Shown here piece by piece: positions 46,550 through 57,449 of a stretch of 64,000 bases of DNA (the stretch's first letter is position 1; the number at the start of each line of letters is the position of its first letter). Source of the stretch: Triglochin maritima (taxonomy: Eukaryota; Streptophyta; Magnoliopsida; Alismatales; Juncaginaceae); NCBI GenBank assembly GCA_963682175.1, contig OY821787.1:25522501-25586500 (forward strand), written 5' to 3'. The notes beneath the pieces are model-generated. The model was not told the origin of the DNA. It made no database searches and saw only the letters and a list, made by a program, of their open reading frames with translations. Position numbers and translations under genes: made by a program.

Positions 46550-49500
46550 TATAAATAAGGTTGAGTGTGTGTGCACGTGCTTGTGAGGAGGGCTGTGGAC
46601 AGATGTGCCACACTTGGCATGGTGGGGAGTGGTGTGGCAGCATGGGCTGCCATGCCTTGCTTTCTTCTATTTGGATCCAGAGTGAAGAGTGAGCCTTCTC
46701 ACTACATTCTCCATTCTTCCCACCTCATTCCCATTCCACTCTTCACTTCACCATTTCTCTTTCCACTCCACCAACCTCTACATCCTCTCCTCTTCCTCAA
46801 GTGTGATCCAATGGTGGTGCGAGAGAGTGAGGCGAGCGACGAGAGACGTGGATCTAGCAAGGTGATCAGAGTTGGTGGTGCTTAACGAACGGCGGTAGGA
46901 GGAGATGCAGTGGCAAGGCTAGCTTCGGCGACCTTCACTCTCAAGGTATGTTGTGGGGTTAGGCTTGGGTGGTGATGGGTGTGTGAGTACTTCGGGGGAC
47001 GGCGATGGGCTTCGTGGGCCAGAGTGCTCGGGGGGTTTGGTGATCTCGGTGGTGGAAGTCGGCATGGTGCTGGTTGTGGTGGCTTTGGTGGTGGACCACG
47101 AAGTCGTGGGATGCACTTCCGAGTCGGTCACGATGGGCGTGACTGGTGGTGGCAGCGAGCTACGTGGCGAGGGTCTACCGACCTAGCTAGAGTCAGTGCG
47201 ATGGACCAGCACGATGGCTGGGCTCGAGCTTGGGTTGGTCGAGTGGGTCGAGCATGTTACAACTTCTTTGCCGCCAATGGTTTGGGTAGAGGGAGTTGGA
47301 TGTTGTTGTTTGGTTTTTTTGTCATGTTGCTTCTTTGTTTTGGACTTCAGTTGAGTTTTTATGTTGTTTATGGATTATTTAATTGGATTCATGCTTATCC
47401 TACGATTATGTTGTATTTGTGACTTTTTTGCTTATCTATGCTATATATGTGGCTTGTGGTGTCTCTTTATATGCTTCAATTGCTCTAATTCTTGTCCTTT
47501 TGGCTTATTTGATGGATCGATATATTTGGTTACTAATCATGCAAGTGTACTGTTATGTATTGTTCATGCTACTACTTGTTCATGACCATGCATTAACAAG
47601 AGTTCATTGTTATGACAAATGATTACTATGCTCATTCCATTATTTAGTATAATATGTCATAGCTAGTGTTAACATGTTATACCCACTTGTTTAATTAAGA
47701 TACATGATCATGACCTTATTGTTAGATGCATATAGGTTAATCGTTTATATTTACCGCCAGTGCACGGCGTCGATGAAGACGCCGCAAGTACGAGTCGTGT
47801 CCACGAGGAGGCGAGTAGTTTCTGGTTGGTACGAAATCAAGTGGCAATAAAGAGAGAAGAGATTTGAGTATGTCAATCTAAACTACACTAAACTAGTAAG
47901 AAGAAATGTGAAATAAAGTAACTAACGAGTGATTCAAACTAAACCAAGAGAATTTAATGCAAAGCTACAAATCAAGAATTGAGACCCCTTAGGGGTGGAG
48001 TGAGTGCACACATGTAATAAGATGGTAAAAAATGCATTCAATAGGCACAAATGTATGTAGTATTTTCATGTATAGGAAGTGTCTAATGGTTATGGCAAAA
48101 CCTATCAATCCAATCACTAACCTAGTTGATTAAAATTCACATACACAAGTTGGTTATTTCAGAACCTAAACAAGCATGGGAGGTGTCTAATAGTTGTGGC
48201 AAAACCCATCAAGTGAAGTGTTCTACTCTAAACAAGCAAGCATACATTCACATTTATCAACACATTTCAAAAAAAAACATTCATTTCCATTCTTTAATGC
48301 ATGTATAAACATAATCTCCACCCCAAAGTGGGATGGAACTACTCACTACTCATTAAAAAAAGACAACAAAATTAAGGTAATTAAGATAGGAAATGGAGAC
48401 ATGCTAATTACTTCAACTAAGATTAAGACAAACAAAACAAGCAAGCATTAAAACAAAGTATGAAGAATTATTTTATTAACATGACTCACATTATAAGTAG
48501 CATTCTTCTCCACCTTGAGTTTTGATCCAATGCTTACTTCAAGTAGAGAGAATGCAACCAAGAAATTGGTGAATACAAAGGAGAATGAAGAATTCTATTT
48601 AAAGGCATGAAAAAGGTAACCAGGGATAATTCCTCAGTATGAGACTAAATCGCATACCATATATGGACTAAATACAACCTAATCTAACACCAGACTGAAG
48701 CATGTGTCATTTAGGGGAAATGGACCGCCAATTGGCGGTCTAAATGGGCTTCATCGGATCTGGTTTTGGGTGGCTTGATTCTGGCTTGATTTCTTTATGT
48801 TTGGTGAACCCGATTTGGTTGTTGATGTTTCGGTGGCTTGATGTTTGGGCCCGGATCTAATTGCCAAAATACTCCTCATGATGGTGTGGAGCTTCTTGAT
48901 TTCCTCATTGATCCTTTTGGTTTTACATCAGGGCCTTTCTCTCTTTCATCTTAGTCCATAAGTCTTGCAACTTCGTCATTTTTCTTGCTTTTGAGTTCTT
49001 TTTGAGTCTTTTCTTCTCAAACCTATTTATTCTTGAAATATAACCATAAAACTCGTTACGTAGCAATGCTTAGGCTAAAAATAAAGGATATAAGATACAA
49101 ATATATGCATGATATGATGTCAATCAATATCCAATTGTCTTCATCTATGTACAAACCTTACCATGTTTAGACATGTGTAAATCGCCATATATTGTGCAGG
49201 TATTGGAGCTAGTCACTCACCACCTCATTATTATTTCATGACACAAACACTCACTTTGAGATTCATATTAGTAATCATGTTGAATATAATGGATGATCAT
49301 AAATTTAAATGCAAATTGTTGTTGTTTCACTATTCTCGTATATCTCATAGTATCGATGTGGTGAGTGGACCATGTACCGCTGTAATTGATTCTCTGACAC
49401 CTGTATCCTCGCATGTGCTTGAGTCGGGAGGTGACGGTGGGTACCTTTGGTACCTACCCAGGACCGCTGAGGGTTGAGGTGTGTCGAGCACGTTATAGTT

Positions 49501-50342
49501 CGGGAGCTCGTGTCCTCACTTCGAGTGTGAGCGGGGAGGTAGTGGTGGGAGCAACGATTGCTCCTGCTCGGCGACCGATGAGTGGAAGAGTGTGGGCGCA
49601 GCAATGCCGCGTGCCACGTGTGCGGTCCAGTGTGTGAAGTTGGATGGTTTTGGGACGCGACATTGTTGCGTCGCGAGGTGGCATGGCCACTTGAAGTGGG
49701 TGCACATTCGCGTAGGACCTTCGGGTGTTAGAGTGTTGGTTGGAGTTAGCCTGCACTTGTGAGTATATGACCCTTAGGTAACGCTCTGCAGAGTTGCCAC
49801 TCAACCTGCTCTTGTCCCTTGAGGCCAGCGTAGCTTCGGCAGCACCCGTGGTGGCGACCACGTTGCTTTGGTAAGACACGCACGTTGGACGTGAGACCGT
49901 GGTGCGAGTTAGAGTCCTGGTGGATGACGGTCGCTAAACGTGGCGTTGGGAAGTGAGAGTCAAAGACTAGGGCCGAGTTAGAGTACCCTGTGTTTTCACT
50001 TACTGTTGTTTTGTCGTTCCCGTAGCATACTGAGTTTTCTTTATTGAAAACCCAGGCATTATTTTTTGGAACTGTGCAGGTTCAGGCGTTTAGGTACTGA
50101 CGAGTTGGATTGGTGGGAGCTTGAGGATGTACACGTGGGACCGGATAGCGTTTTATGTTCTGCTTTACTTGATTATGTATTTTGATCTTCCGCAATCGTA
50201 TTGAACTCTGTTGTAAACTCTATATTTTTGTTTCGGAGCTCCGACTTATTGTGACTTTATTCAGTAATATTCCATTTCGTTTATATTGTCGTCATTTATA
50301 TTTTTGGTTGTGACCATGTGTGGATGTGGATGTGGATGTTAC
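46550..50342 (+). mobile_element. probable gypsy LTR (I), split by solo LTR H
   Basis: A TATA box (TATAAATA, 46550-46557) leads into GC-rich non-coding DNA with GGTGGTGG words. After H (47737-49126) similar GC-rich sequence continues (49370-50000) and ends in TGGATGTGGATGTTACA at 50342. The TTACA end and the composition resemble long LTRs of Tekay-type chromoviruses. No primer site follows and the 5' end (expected TGTAAC) was not found, so it is truncated or solo and the class is tentative. Frames of up to 147 codons here look like composition by-products. Confidence 0.35.
47737..49126 (-). mobile_element. solo LTR H (Athila-like, diverged)
   Basis: About 1,390 bp ending GATGTCAATCA at 49126. 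The left end (TTAATCGTTTATATTTACCG) has lost the usual TG. It keeps the CGCCAGTGCACGGCGTCGATGAAG block, CTCCACCCCAAAG, and the palindrome at 48722-48741 (GGACCGCCAATTGGCGGTCT). No clean TSD; ATAT-rich flanks make it ambiguous. Confidence 0.75.
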
Positions 50343-50907
50343 AGTAACACCAAATGATAATGTGACTCATCCGTAAGATATATTTCTTGTTTCAGAACAA
50401 GTTACACTTTTTTTTGGAAATACATGTTTTATTGTGCCTTATATTAGGCCATTACATTTTTCGAATGGACGCCCACTGGTCCCAAATGGTTGGGCTGGAA
50501 TCTGAGGAAGTTTCAGTCGTAAGAAATATGTTGCTGGTGTTTTATGATTTGCACGGGCCTCACATTATTTTCAGATATATGTTTATAAATACTTCATCCA
50601 AACAAAATGGAAGTCTTAAATTGTCAAACTGGTAGGTAGAAGGCTTGACCTTCGAATTCATTTATTTTTTGGGTTGTTGGGGGATATTGGGATATCCTTC
50701 AAACTACTTTTTGATGGAGTAGTTGGGGATATCATGCGAGTCAAGAAATTAAATAGATCAATGTTTGACACTTAATTATATCTACTCTTAATTTTTCTTG
50801 GTCTGATCGATTCCAAGTAACACCTGGATGTGATTTGCAAGCATTAATTGCTAGGGCGTGATCTTTACTTTTGTAATTGTCAAATTGAAAATCTACTAAC
50901 TAGTTTA
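50343..50907. other. intergenic, no gene seen
   Basis: AT-rich DNA between LTR I and element J. A frame of 82 codons at 50387-50635 has no recognisable motif. Confidence 0.4.
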
Positions 50908-51384
50908 TGTTGAGCGGAAGAGACTCCAAGATAGATGAAATATAATATTTTATTTATAACAACTAATGTTACAATACTATAACTTACCCTTACACACTAT
51001 CTACCTTGTGAGATACACCCACAACTACTCTTTCTATAACTATACTTACTCTTATACAAGAATCTCTTTATTACAATATACACTTCTTAGCTAACACAAC
51101 TACAAGACTCTCTCTTTGTAGTGATGGAGACTAACTCTTTCTTAGAATTGTTTTAGAATGAGTAGTGACACCTATATTTATAGTTGTGCATGAAAGGTTA
51201 CAAAGAAAATAAAAAGTTCTAAAGTAGAATTCTCTAGAATCTTTGAAGTGCCGCAAAGTATGGAAAATTCTAGAGTTGAGAAAACTCTAGAATTGAGCTT
51301 ATTGGATTTGGTCAACTATTATCTTGATTAATATTTCTTTCTTGGGCTTGGGCTTAGATTTGGATAGGTGTTGGGTTCTCAACA
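50908..51384 (-). repeat. 3' LTR of element J
   Basis: 477 bp, TGTTGAG...TCTCAACA. It matches 53174-53651 through most of its length with scattered substitutions. Confidence 0.9.
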
Positions 51385-52100
51385 CTATCCCTCGATACCA
51401 ACCATGTTGGTTATCATCCATTGCTTGCTTTTGATACCTCGTATACTCCTCTATCTCCCTTTCTGCTACTTCAGATGCACAGATTGAATTTGCTTTCGAT
51501 TTCCTAGAGAATTGCTGCATGTGTACCTCTTGATTCTTCTTCAACCTCCACATCGATTGGTTGAGTCTCTTCCATCGTCTTTTGATTTCTTGATATATCT
51601 TTGTATAACCTTGCCTTTATTGGATCTCCTAGATATCAAGACTTCTCTGGTAAGATAACCTCAACCTCTTCACCATTTGAAAATTTCTTTTCTTGGTTCT
51701 CTTTTACTTTGCTTTCAAAATTTCTTGAACATGGAAGCGTTACCTCATTATGGGGCCACCTAGATGTAACTTTGTCAAAGATCATGTCCCTAAAAACCTC
51801 ATTATGGGGCCATTACTTGGTCGCAACTGCATCCATTTCTCACTTGGATATCACTTTCATGATTACTAAGATCTTGTTAATCTTCTTCAAGAGACCATCT
51901 TAATGAGATTCCATTACGTACCTCATTTGTGTCTTGATGGTTGCTTAAGTCTTCTTGATATTCGTATGACTTAACATCATCAATGAGTTCTTCAAACATG
52001 GGGTCTTGGCTTGATACTTGTTGAGTCATATTGGACTGGCATGCAACACCATTGTCTTCTTCTTTAATTTCTTCATCTTTAGACTTGTGCGCCTCTTTGT

Positions 52101-53053
52101 TGAACTAACTTGAATCAGACATCTAGTCTATATAATCATCATATTCTTTGGTAATTGAGATATTTGTCAGGACCAAGTCTTCTGTGGACGCAAATGTTGC
52201 TAGAACGTCCCATTCTTCTCCATTAGGATTCTCCTCGTGACTAGATTTCGTCACGACGTTTCCTTATGTAGATTTTTTTATTGAACCAACAGTCTCTTCC
52301 TAAGTAACCTTTCTTACCGTAGTTGTAGCATATGATATTTCTCTATGCTTCCTCTTTCTTCCAAGGTTGTTCAACTCCCTCTTGTTGTGAACTCCTTGAT
52401 TGTTTTCTCGATCCATACTTTTGCATCCCGCTAAAGAGTGCTTGATCTTCACTCTTTGCAGAAACTTCTCTCATTTGCATTGTGCGAGTCTCTTGATTGA
52501 CAAGTAAACTCTCTAATTCTGAGATGGTTGGTGGAGTCGAACAACCTTATACTAATGTTATGAAAGCATTATACTCTGGCCTGATCCCATGGATAATAAT
52601 CCTCCTCATCCGGGGCTCACTAATCTTAGATTTTGTATCTAAGTGAGATATGACACGACAAAGTGTCTTCACTTTTGTAAAGTATTGGTTGATGGACATA
52701 CCTCATTGTTTGATGGACATCAACCCATTTTCCAAAAGTTTGGCGTCATGCTTCTGCGAGAAAAACAACTTTAGGATATACCACACCTATTTGAGAGTTG
52801 TGGACTCACATATGTGGCTCAAGAAAATACTTCTCAATGGTTATCCTAAGCACGTACATGACTCTTCCCGCCTTTATCTTCCACTTTTTGCTCGCTTCAG
52901 TATTTTCCGCAAAAGGTGGTATGGTTTCATTCCCAACGACTACCTCCCATAAATCATGTCCTTGCAATTATGGTTTAAAGTATAAACTCTAGTACTTGTA
53001 GCTTCCACCATTGAGCTTCTCGATTCTGTCGCATCGTTTGACAAATCTACCAT
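52101..53053 (-). pseudogene. copia-type gag of element J
   Basis: Reading leftward from about 53053, pieces of the plant copia gag family (UBN2/Retrotran_gag_2 type) appear in changing frames: LQGHDLWEVV, then PPFAENTEASKKWKIKAGRVMY, ITIEKYFLEPH, then SINQYFTKVKTLC, MRRIIIHGIRPEYNAFI and ISELESLLVNQE. The zinc knuckle near 52320-52280 reads CYNYGKKGYLGRDC, so one Cys and the His of the CCHC motif are both Tyr. It ends with an EEWDVLATFA segment and a stop near 52101. Stops and frameshifts make it inactive. Gag would form the particle and bind RNA. Confidence 0.82.
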
Positions 53054-53159
53054 CCTCTTAGTTTTGAACTGGTTGAATTAACTCCTTGAATGTGATCTTC
53101 AACTCTTTTGACAACACTTTGACTTTGTGGTTTTCAACGGACCGGTCTCCACGAACATG

Positions 53160-53171
53160 GCTCTGATACCA
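53160..53171 (-). other. primer-binding site of element J
   Basis: Minus strand TGGTATCAGAGC, two bases after the 5' LTR; initiator tRNA-Met type, usual for copia. Confidence 0.9.
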
Positions 53172-53173
53172 CT

Positions 53174-53651
53174 TGTTGAGTAGAAAAGACTAAGATAAAT
53201 GAAATATAAGCTTGTATTTATAACAATTAATGTTACAATACTACAACTTACACTTACACACTATCTACCTTATGAGACACATTCACAACTACTGTTTCTA
53301 CTACTATACTCACTCTTATACAAGAATATCTTTATTACAATACACACTCCTTAACTAACACAATTACAAGACTCTTTCTTTGTAGTGGTGTAGACTAACT
53401 ATTGCTTGGGATTGTTTTGGAATGAATAGTGACACTCCTATTTATAGTTGTGCATGAAAGGTTATAGAGAAGATTGAAAGTACTAGAGGAGAATTCTCTA
53501 GAATCTTTGAAGTGTAGGAAAGTATGAAAATTTCTTAAGTTGAGAAAACTCTAGAATTGTGACTATTGGATTGGGCCAATTATTTATCTTGATTGATATT
53601 TCTTTATTGGAGTTGGGGGCTTAGATTTGGATTGGTGTTGGACTCTCAGCC
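53174..53651 (-). repeat. 5' LTR of element J
   Basis: 478 bp, with a minus-strand TATA (CTATAAATAGG near 53440). Its outer end reads CTCAGCC where the other LTR has CTCAACA, so the end has mutated since insertion. Confidence 0.9.
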
Positions 53652-53689
53652 GTTTAGCAAATTTCAAGAGCTGTAATGATTTGGAAATT

Positions 53690-54270
53690 GCTCGAGGTAG
53701 ATATGTAATTGTTATTTTACTAATCATCTTTAAAGTAATCAATAACTAAATCAGTCCAAAGACGAGTATTTAGGCCCGAAGTAACAATTAATTTAGTGAG
53801 CTTCACATGCACAACGTTATTATAAAAAAAACATGCACAACAATATTTGAGTTTGGTACGTGGTCGGGTCGCCAGGCCCGTTACCCACAATTTGTGCTGG
53901 GTATCAAGCCAGCCCGGCCCGCAGCCCGAGTGGTCGATAAGTCGGGTCAAGCTTGGGCAAAACTAATGGACCAGGCATTAGCCTCTATAGGGCCGGCCGG
54001 ACCAGGTACCTAGCTTCGCACAACATTGACAATTGGGGACTGCATCTTTGTTATTCACAATATAAAAAGAATAAAGCCTAAGCCTAACATGTTCAAATTA
54101 ATGTCCAACCATTCACAACGCCGATCCTTAAATTTTCACGAACCTACGCCACGACGATTCCCCACACACCCCATTGCGGGTCCCATCTTTATCACGACAA
54201 AAGAAAACATCACCCTGCACTCAACCAACAATCCTGAAATTCAAATCCATTGTCACCAAAGATATGGACA
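53690..54270 (+). repeat. upstream duplicate, distal copy (P1)
   Basis: It shares its order with 54385-54727: TAGATATGTAATTGTT, AATCAATA, CTTAGG/TTTAGG, GAGGTTCACGTGCAC-like, ATTGGGGACT, CCTACGCCACG, ATTGCGGG, CCCATCTTTATCA, AACTCAACCAACAATCCTG and ATCCATTGTCACCAAAG. The distal copy is longer because a MITE is inserted in it. Confidence 0.85.
53843..54017. mobile_element. 175-bp MITE-like insertion (hAT-like) in P1
   Basis: Flanked by the 8-bp direct repeat GCACAACA (53835-53842 and 54018-54025). The ends are imperfect inverted repeats (TTGGTACGTGGTCGGGTC against TAGGTACCTGGTCCGGCC read from the right). It is rich in GGCCCG words. The proximal copy P2 lacks it, which marks it as an insertion. 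Eight-bp TSDs point to the hAT group. Confidence 0.65.
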
Positions 54271-54384
54271 CGACGTATAATCCCTTTGTCAAGAAAAAAT
54301 ATGTTCATTTTTACCAATTAGAGTCCCGAAGTACTTTGAAAATCAAAGTAAAGATAAGAAAATAACATTGTTTTGGCAATTTCT

Positions 54385-54727
54385 GAAGCTAGATATGTAA
54401 TTGTTCTTTTTCTAAGATGTTTGAAATAATCAATAGCTAAATTAACCAATCTTGTACTTAGGTTCGAAATAACAAATCTAGTGAGGTTCACGTGCACTAA
54501 GATCATTGGGGACTCCCATCTATTGTTATTCAATTAAAAGAAAACTCACGACAAACATGTCCAACTCAAAGTCCAACAATTCACAATGAAAATTTGCCAA
54601 CCCTACGCCACGTCGCGATTCTCGATATACCTATTGCGGGCCCCATCTTTATCATGAGAAAGAAAACATCACCATGAACTCAACCAACAATCCTGCAATT
54701 CAAATCCATTGTCACCAAAGTTATATT
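54385..54727 (+). repeat. upstream duplicate, proximal copy (P2)
   Basis: About 340 bp directly repeated from P1, ending about 135 bp before the TATA box of the BAHD gene. It holds CACGTG-like (TTCACGTGCAC) and GCCACGTC words that resemble plant ACGT-core elements. Confidence 0.85.
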
Positions 54728-54859
54728 GGTCTCAAAGTTTCAAACACGTCTCTTTTGCTGACTTCACATTAAATGACACGTAGAAACTATTTCACACCAA
54801 CCATCCAACTCCCCACCACGAGCCCGGAAAATTTTGAAGCCCAAATTGTAATTCCATGC

Positions 54860-54867
54860 TATAAATA
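54860..54867 (+). promoter_or_regulatory. TATA box of the BAHD gene
   Basis: TATAAATA, 75 bp before the start codon, a usual plant distance for a short 5' UTR of about 45 bases. Confidence 0.75.
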
Positions 54868-54941
54868 TGTCACATAAACGTTGGACAAAGTACACATCAA
54901 GTTAACTGAAATAGTTGTTGCTAGTTGCTCTTTGAAGCAAG

Positions 54942-56865
54942 ATGGTGAAGGTGGAAATAGTTTCTAGACATATCATCAAACCCTCTAACCCTAACCACAA
55001 CACCACTTATGGCCTTTCTTACCTCGACCAGCTCGTCCCCGACATGCGAACATCTTTCATTTTGTACTACACTTCCTCCGGCACGGTCGACATGGTCCCA
55101 CTGTTGAAGCGATCGTTGTCGGAGACTTTGTCGAAGTTGTATCCCTTGGCCGGGCGGCTGAGGAGTTATAGCCATGTCGACTGCAATGACGAAGGAGTGG
55201 CGTTTTACGAGGCAAAGGCGAAACGTGAGCTCATGGAGGTGTTGTATTGCTACAATGCCGACGTGCTCACTAGTCTTCTACCGCCAAAGCATGAGGCGGT
55301 GGACGCGAATGAGGATGGTCTTTTCACCGTTCAGGCAAACTTGTTTGAGTGTGGGGGTTTGGCCATTGGGGTTTCGGCCTCGCACTGGGTTTTGGATGGA
55401 TGGTCGTTTGTAGATGTCATCAACCGTTGGGCAGCGACGGCGACCGGAGGTGGTAAGGTTATGGGGAGGGAGGTGTTGGGTGTGTCGGAGATGTTTCCGC
55501 CGGAAGAGTGGTTTGTACCTGAGGGTTTGAGTGGGCTTCATGCGGAGAATCCAACGACCAAGAGGTTTGTGTTAATTGAATGAGAAATTTCGTTGTCCTA
55601 AATGAGACCTCTTATAGTAAAATATCATGAAGTTCGAATCCTACCAACGGTTTCCCAGTTAAGATTTTCCCGTTCTCACACCTTTTCTCTTAGGAGCTAG
55701 TTGATTATATGTTTACAATCTCTTCATTAATATATAAATAAGACCATTATTTTCAAAAACTGACCCGTTAAAATTACAAATTCAATATGATATATCAGTT
55801 GATTTCAGTCGAGAAACTACGTTAAGAATTATGAAAACTGATACGATCGATAAAAGTAATCAAATGAATAAACATTTGGACAAATGAATTAATCGATTCT
55901 TATGATTTGTCTTAGATTTTCAAAAATATCTGAATTTGTATAGTCGATTTCACTTGCGTACTTTCAATAAATTGGCTATCGTTCTTTTTAGACAAACGGC
56001 TAGTCATCTTTAGTAATAAATAAAAGTCAAAACAAGTCAACTGTATGTTGAAATGGTTGATCTTTCTAAACAAATCTAGACTTCACTATTCAAAACCACA
56101 AAACAACAAAAGAAAATCTTTATTTAGTTTGAACAAGACTATATATTATAAACAAGTATAGGATTGAAATAGTTTTTTTTATTATATCGGCAACTTATTC
56201 ATGATTTTAATTCATCAAGGTTTGTGCTCGATTCGAAGTCGATATCGGACCTTCGGGCCTCCAGCAATGCTGTTGGATCGCATCCGAGCCGCGTCCAAGC
56301 CGTGACGGCGCTTCTTTGGAGATGCATGGGCAAGGCATTAACAGGCAAATCCGAAGCCAAAGTAGCAATAAACATGACGGTGAATATAAGACCAAGACTA
56401 CCAATCCCGCCGCCACCATGCACCGCTTTGGGCAACATGGTCGTCTACACCATGACATCCCCAATGGACCCGAATGCGGCCCAATGGCGGTTAGAGGAAG
56501 AGCTAAGAGACACCATCAAGAGCATGAATGGGGAATACTTGAGTAGGCTACATCACAAGGATGGTTTCATTTGGCTGTGTGAGAGTTTAGAAGAGATTAA
56601 TTCCATGTACGAAATGACAAAATACGGTCTTGAGATCATTACTTTCAGCAGTTGGTGTAACTTTCCAATGTACGAGGCGGATTTCGGGTGGGGAAAGCCG
56701 GTGTGGGTGAGCACTTCTAGGGTTGTGGGTAAGAATGTGGTGTTTTTGATGGAGAGGAAGGATGGGGATGGGATGGATGCATGGGTGACGATGGAGGAGG
56801 AAGACATGGACGGGCTCGAACAGGATCCATATTTTCTTCGTTTTGCTTCCAAAAGGAAGAAATGA
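54942..56865 (+). CDS. BAHD-family acyltransferase (two exons, 422 aa)
   Basis: Exons 54942-55564 and 56220-56865; the intron (55565-56219, 655 bp) splits codon 208 with AG/GT borders and leaves the frame open: TTKRFVLDSKS reads through the join. The protein has the two BAHD signatures: HWVLD (HxxxD; H148 and D152, the general base and structural Asp) and DFGWG at 362-366. Length and single intron at this site fit clade III (vinorine synthase/deacetylvindoline acetyltransferase-like) members, with YPLAGR at 67-72 also conserved. These soluble cytosolic enzymes move acyl groups from acyl-CoA to alcohols or amines of alkaloids, terpenoids or phenolics; the substrate cannot be read from sequence. 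No stop or frameshift is seen, so it is probably active. The start is chosen by the family-typical MVKVEIVSRHIIKPS opening. It is the only intact host gene here. Confidence 0.93.
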
Positions 56866-57119
56866 GTGTTTGCTGATTGCCTTAGCAAGTTAAATTCTAC
56901 AGGTACTTGATTATGTTGTATTCAGTTGTGTAGATCATGTAGCGCATTTATAGTTTGTACCAGAGTGAAGGTTGAGTAATGTAATATTAGTTTTTATTTG
57001 AGGTTATGTTTTTATTTGATGGTAATGTAATATTAGTTTTATTACTAAAGCTAGATATATAGGAGGCTTGACGTGGAACTGAGTGAAATATTGGGTTGCA
57101 CAGTCATTTGATTTTGTGC
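56866..57119 (+). other. 3' flank of the BAHD gene
   Basis: AT-rich, with a repeated TTTTTATTTGA(GG/TGG)TAATGT-type stretch (about 56985-57040), the likely 3' UTR and polyadenylation zone. No exact AATAAA was relied on. Confidence 0.45.
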
Positions 57120-57449
57120 GTCAATTCTGTTAGGTTCGACGACACCTTACCCAATCTCAAAAATACAACAAAAATAAACAACCAAGTGAGAGATAAACAA
57201 TCTACTAGTATACCAAAGATTTTTATATAGGTTTGACACTCCAACGGAGTCCTAATAACATCTTGCAAGTCCCGCTCGACCACTATGAGCTTTGCCCACG
57301 ACTTGACTAATATGATCTTCGTTTCAGGCCGAGATAAAGCCTTTTACAATCAAACTCTGCGAACAACCTCGTCGAATTTGATTCTTACTCTCACAATCTT
57401 AGAGGGTCGCTTCCTCTCGAAGCTTCTACAACTCTTCTAATTCAATAAA
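57120..57449. other. possible LTR fragment
   Basis: Words such as GATTTTTATATAGGTTTGACACTCCAACGG are split across the stretch in the manner of reversed copia LTRs. No borders or partner were found. Confidence 0.25.

Larger units (their letters stand above)
50908..53651 (-). mobile_element. element J: small Ty1/copia element with gag only
   Basis: 2,744 bp with TSD GTTTA (50903-50907 and 53652-53656). LTRs of 477 and 478 bp (50908-51384 and 53174-53651), beginning TGTTGAG. The primer site TGGTATCAGAGC on the minus strand (53160-53171) fits initiator tRNA-Met. A purine-rich TATCGAGGGATAG precedes the other LTR. The 1.8-kb interior holds a broken copia gag and nothing of protease, integrase or RT, so it depended on other elements for movement. 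Confidence 0.92.

Noticed and set aside
46565..47422. Gly/Val-rich ORFs of 106-147 codons
   Set aside because: GC-rich LTR-like DNA with GGTGGT words, several overlapping frames open, no domain.
47361..47622. hydrophobic ORFs that could be membrane proteins
   Set aside because: T-rich DNA makes hydrophobic frames; no start context, partner exon or family likeness.
49305..49879. ORFs of 99 and 128 codons on the minus strand
   Set aside because: GC-rich LTR-like context, no motif, open frames on both strands.
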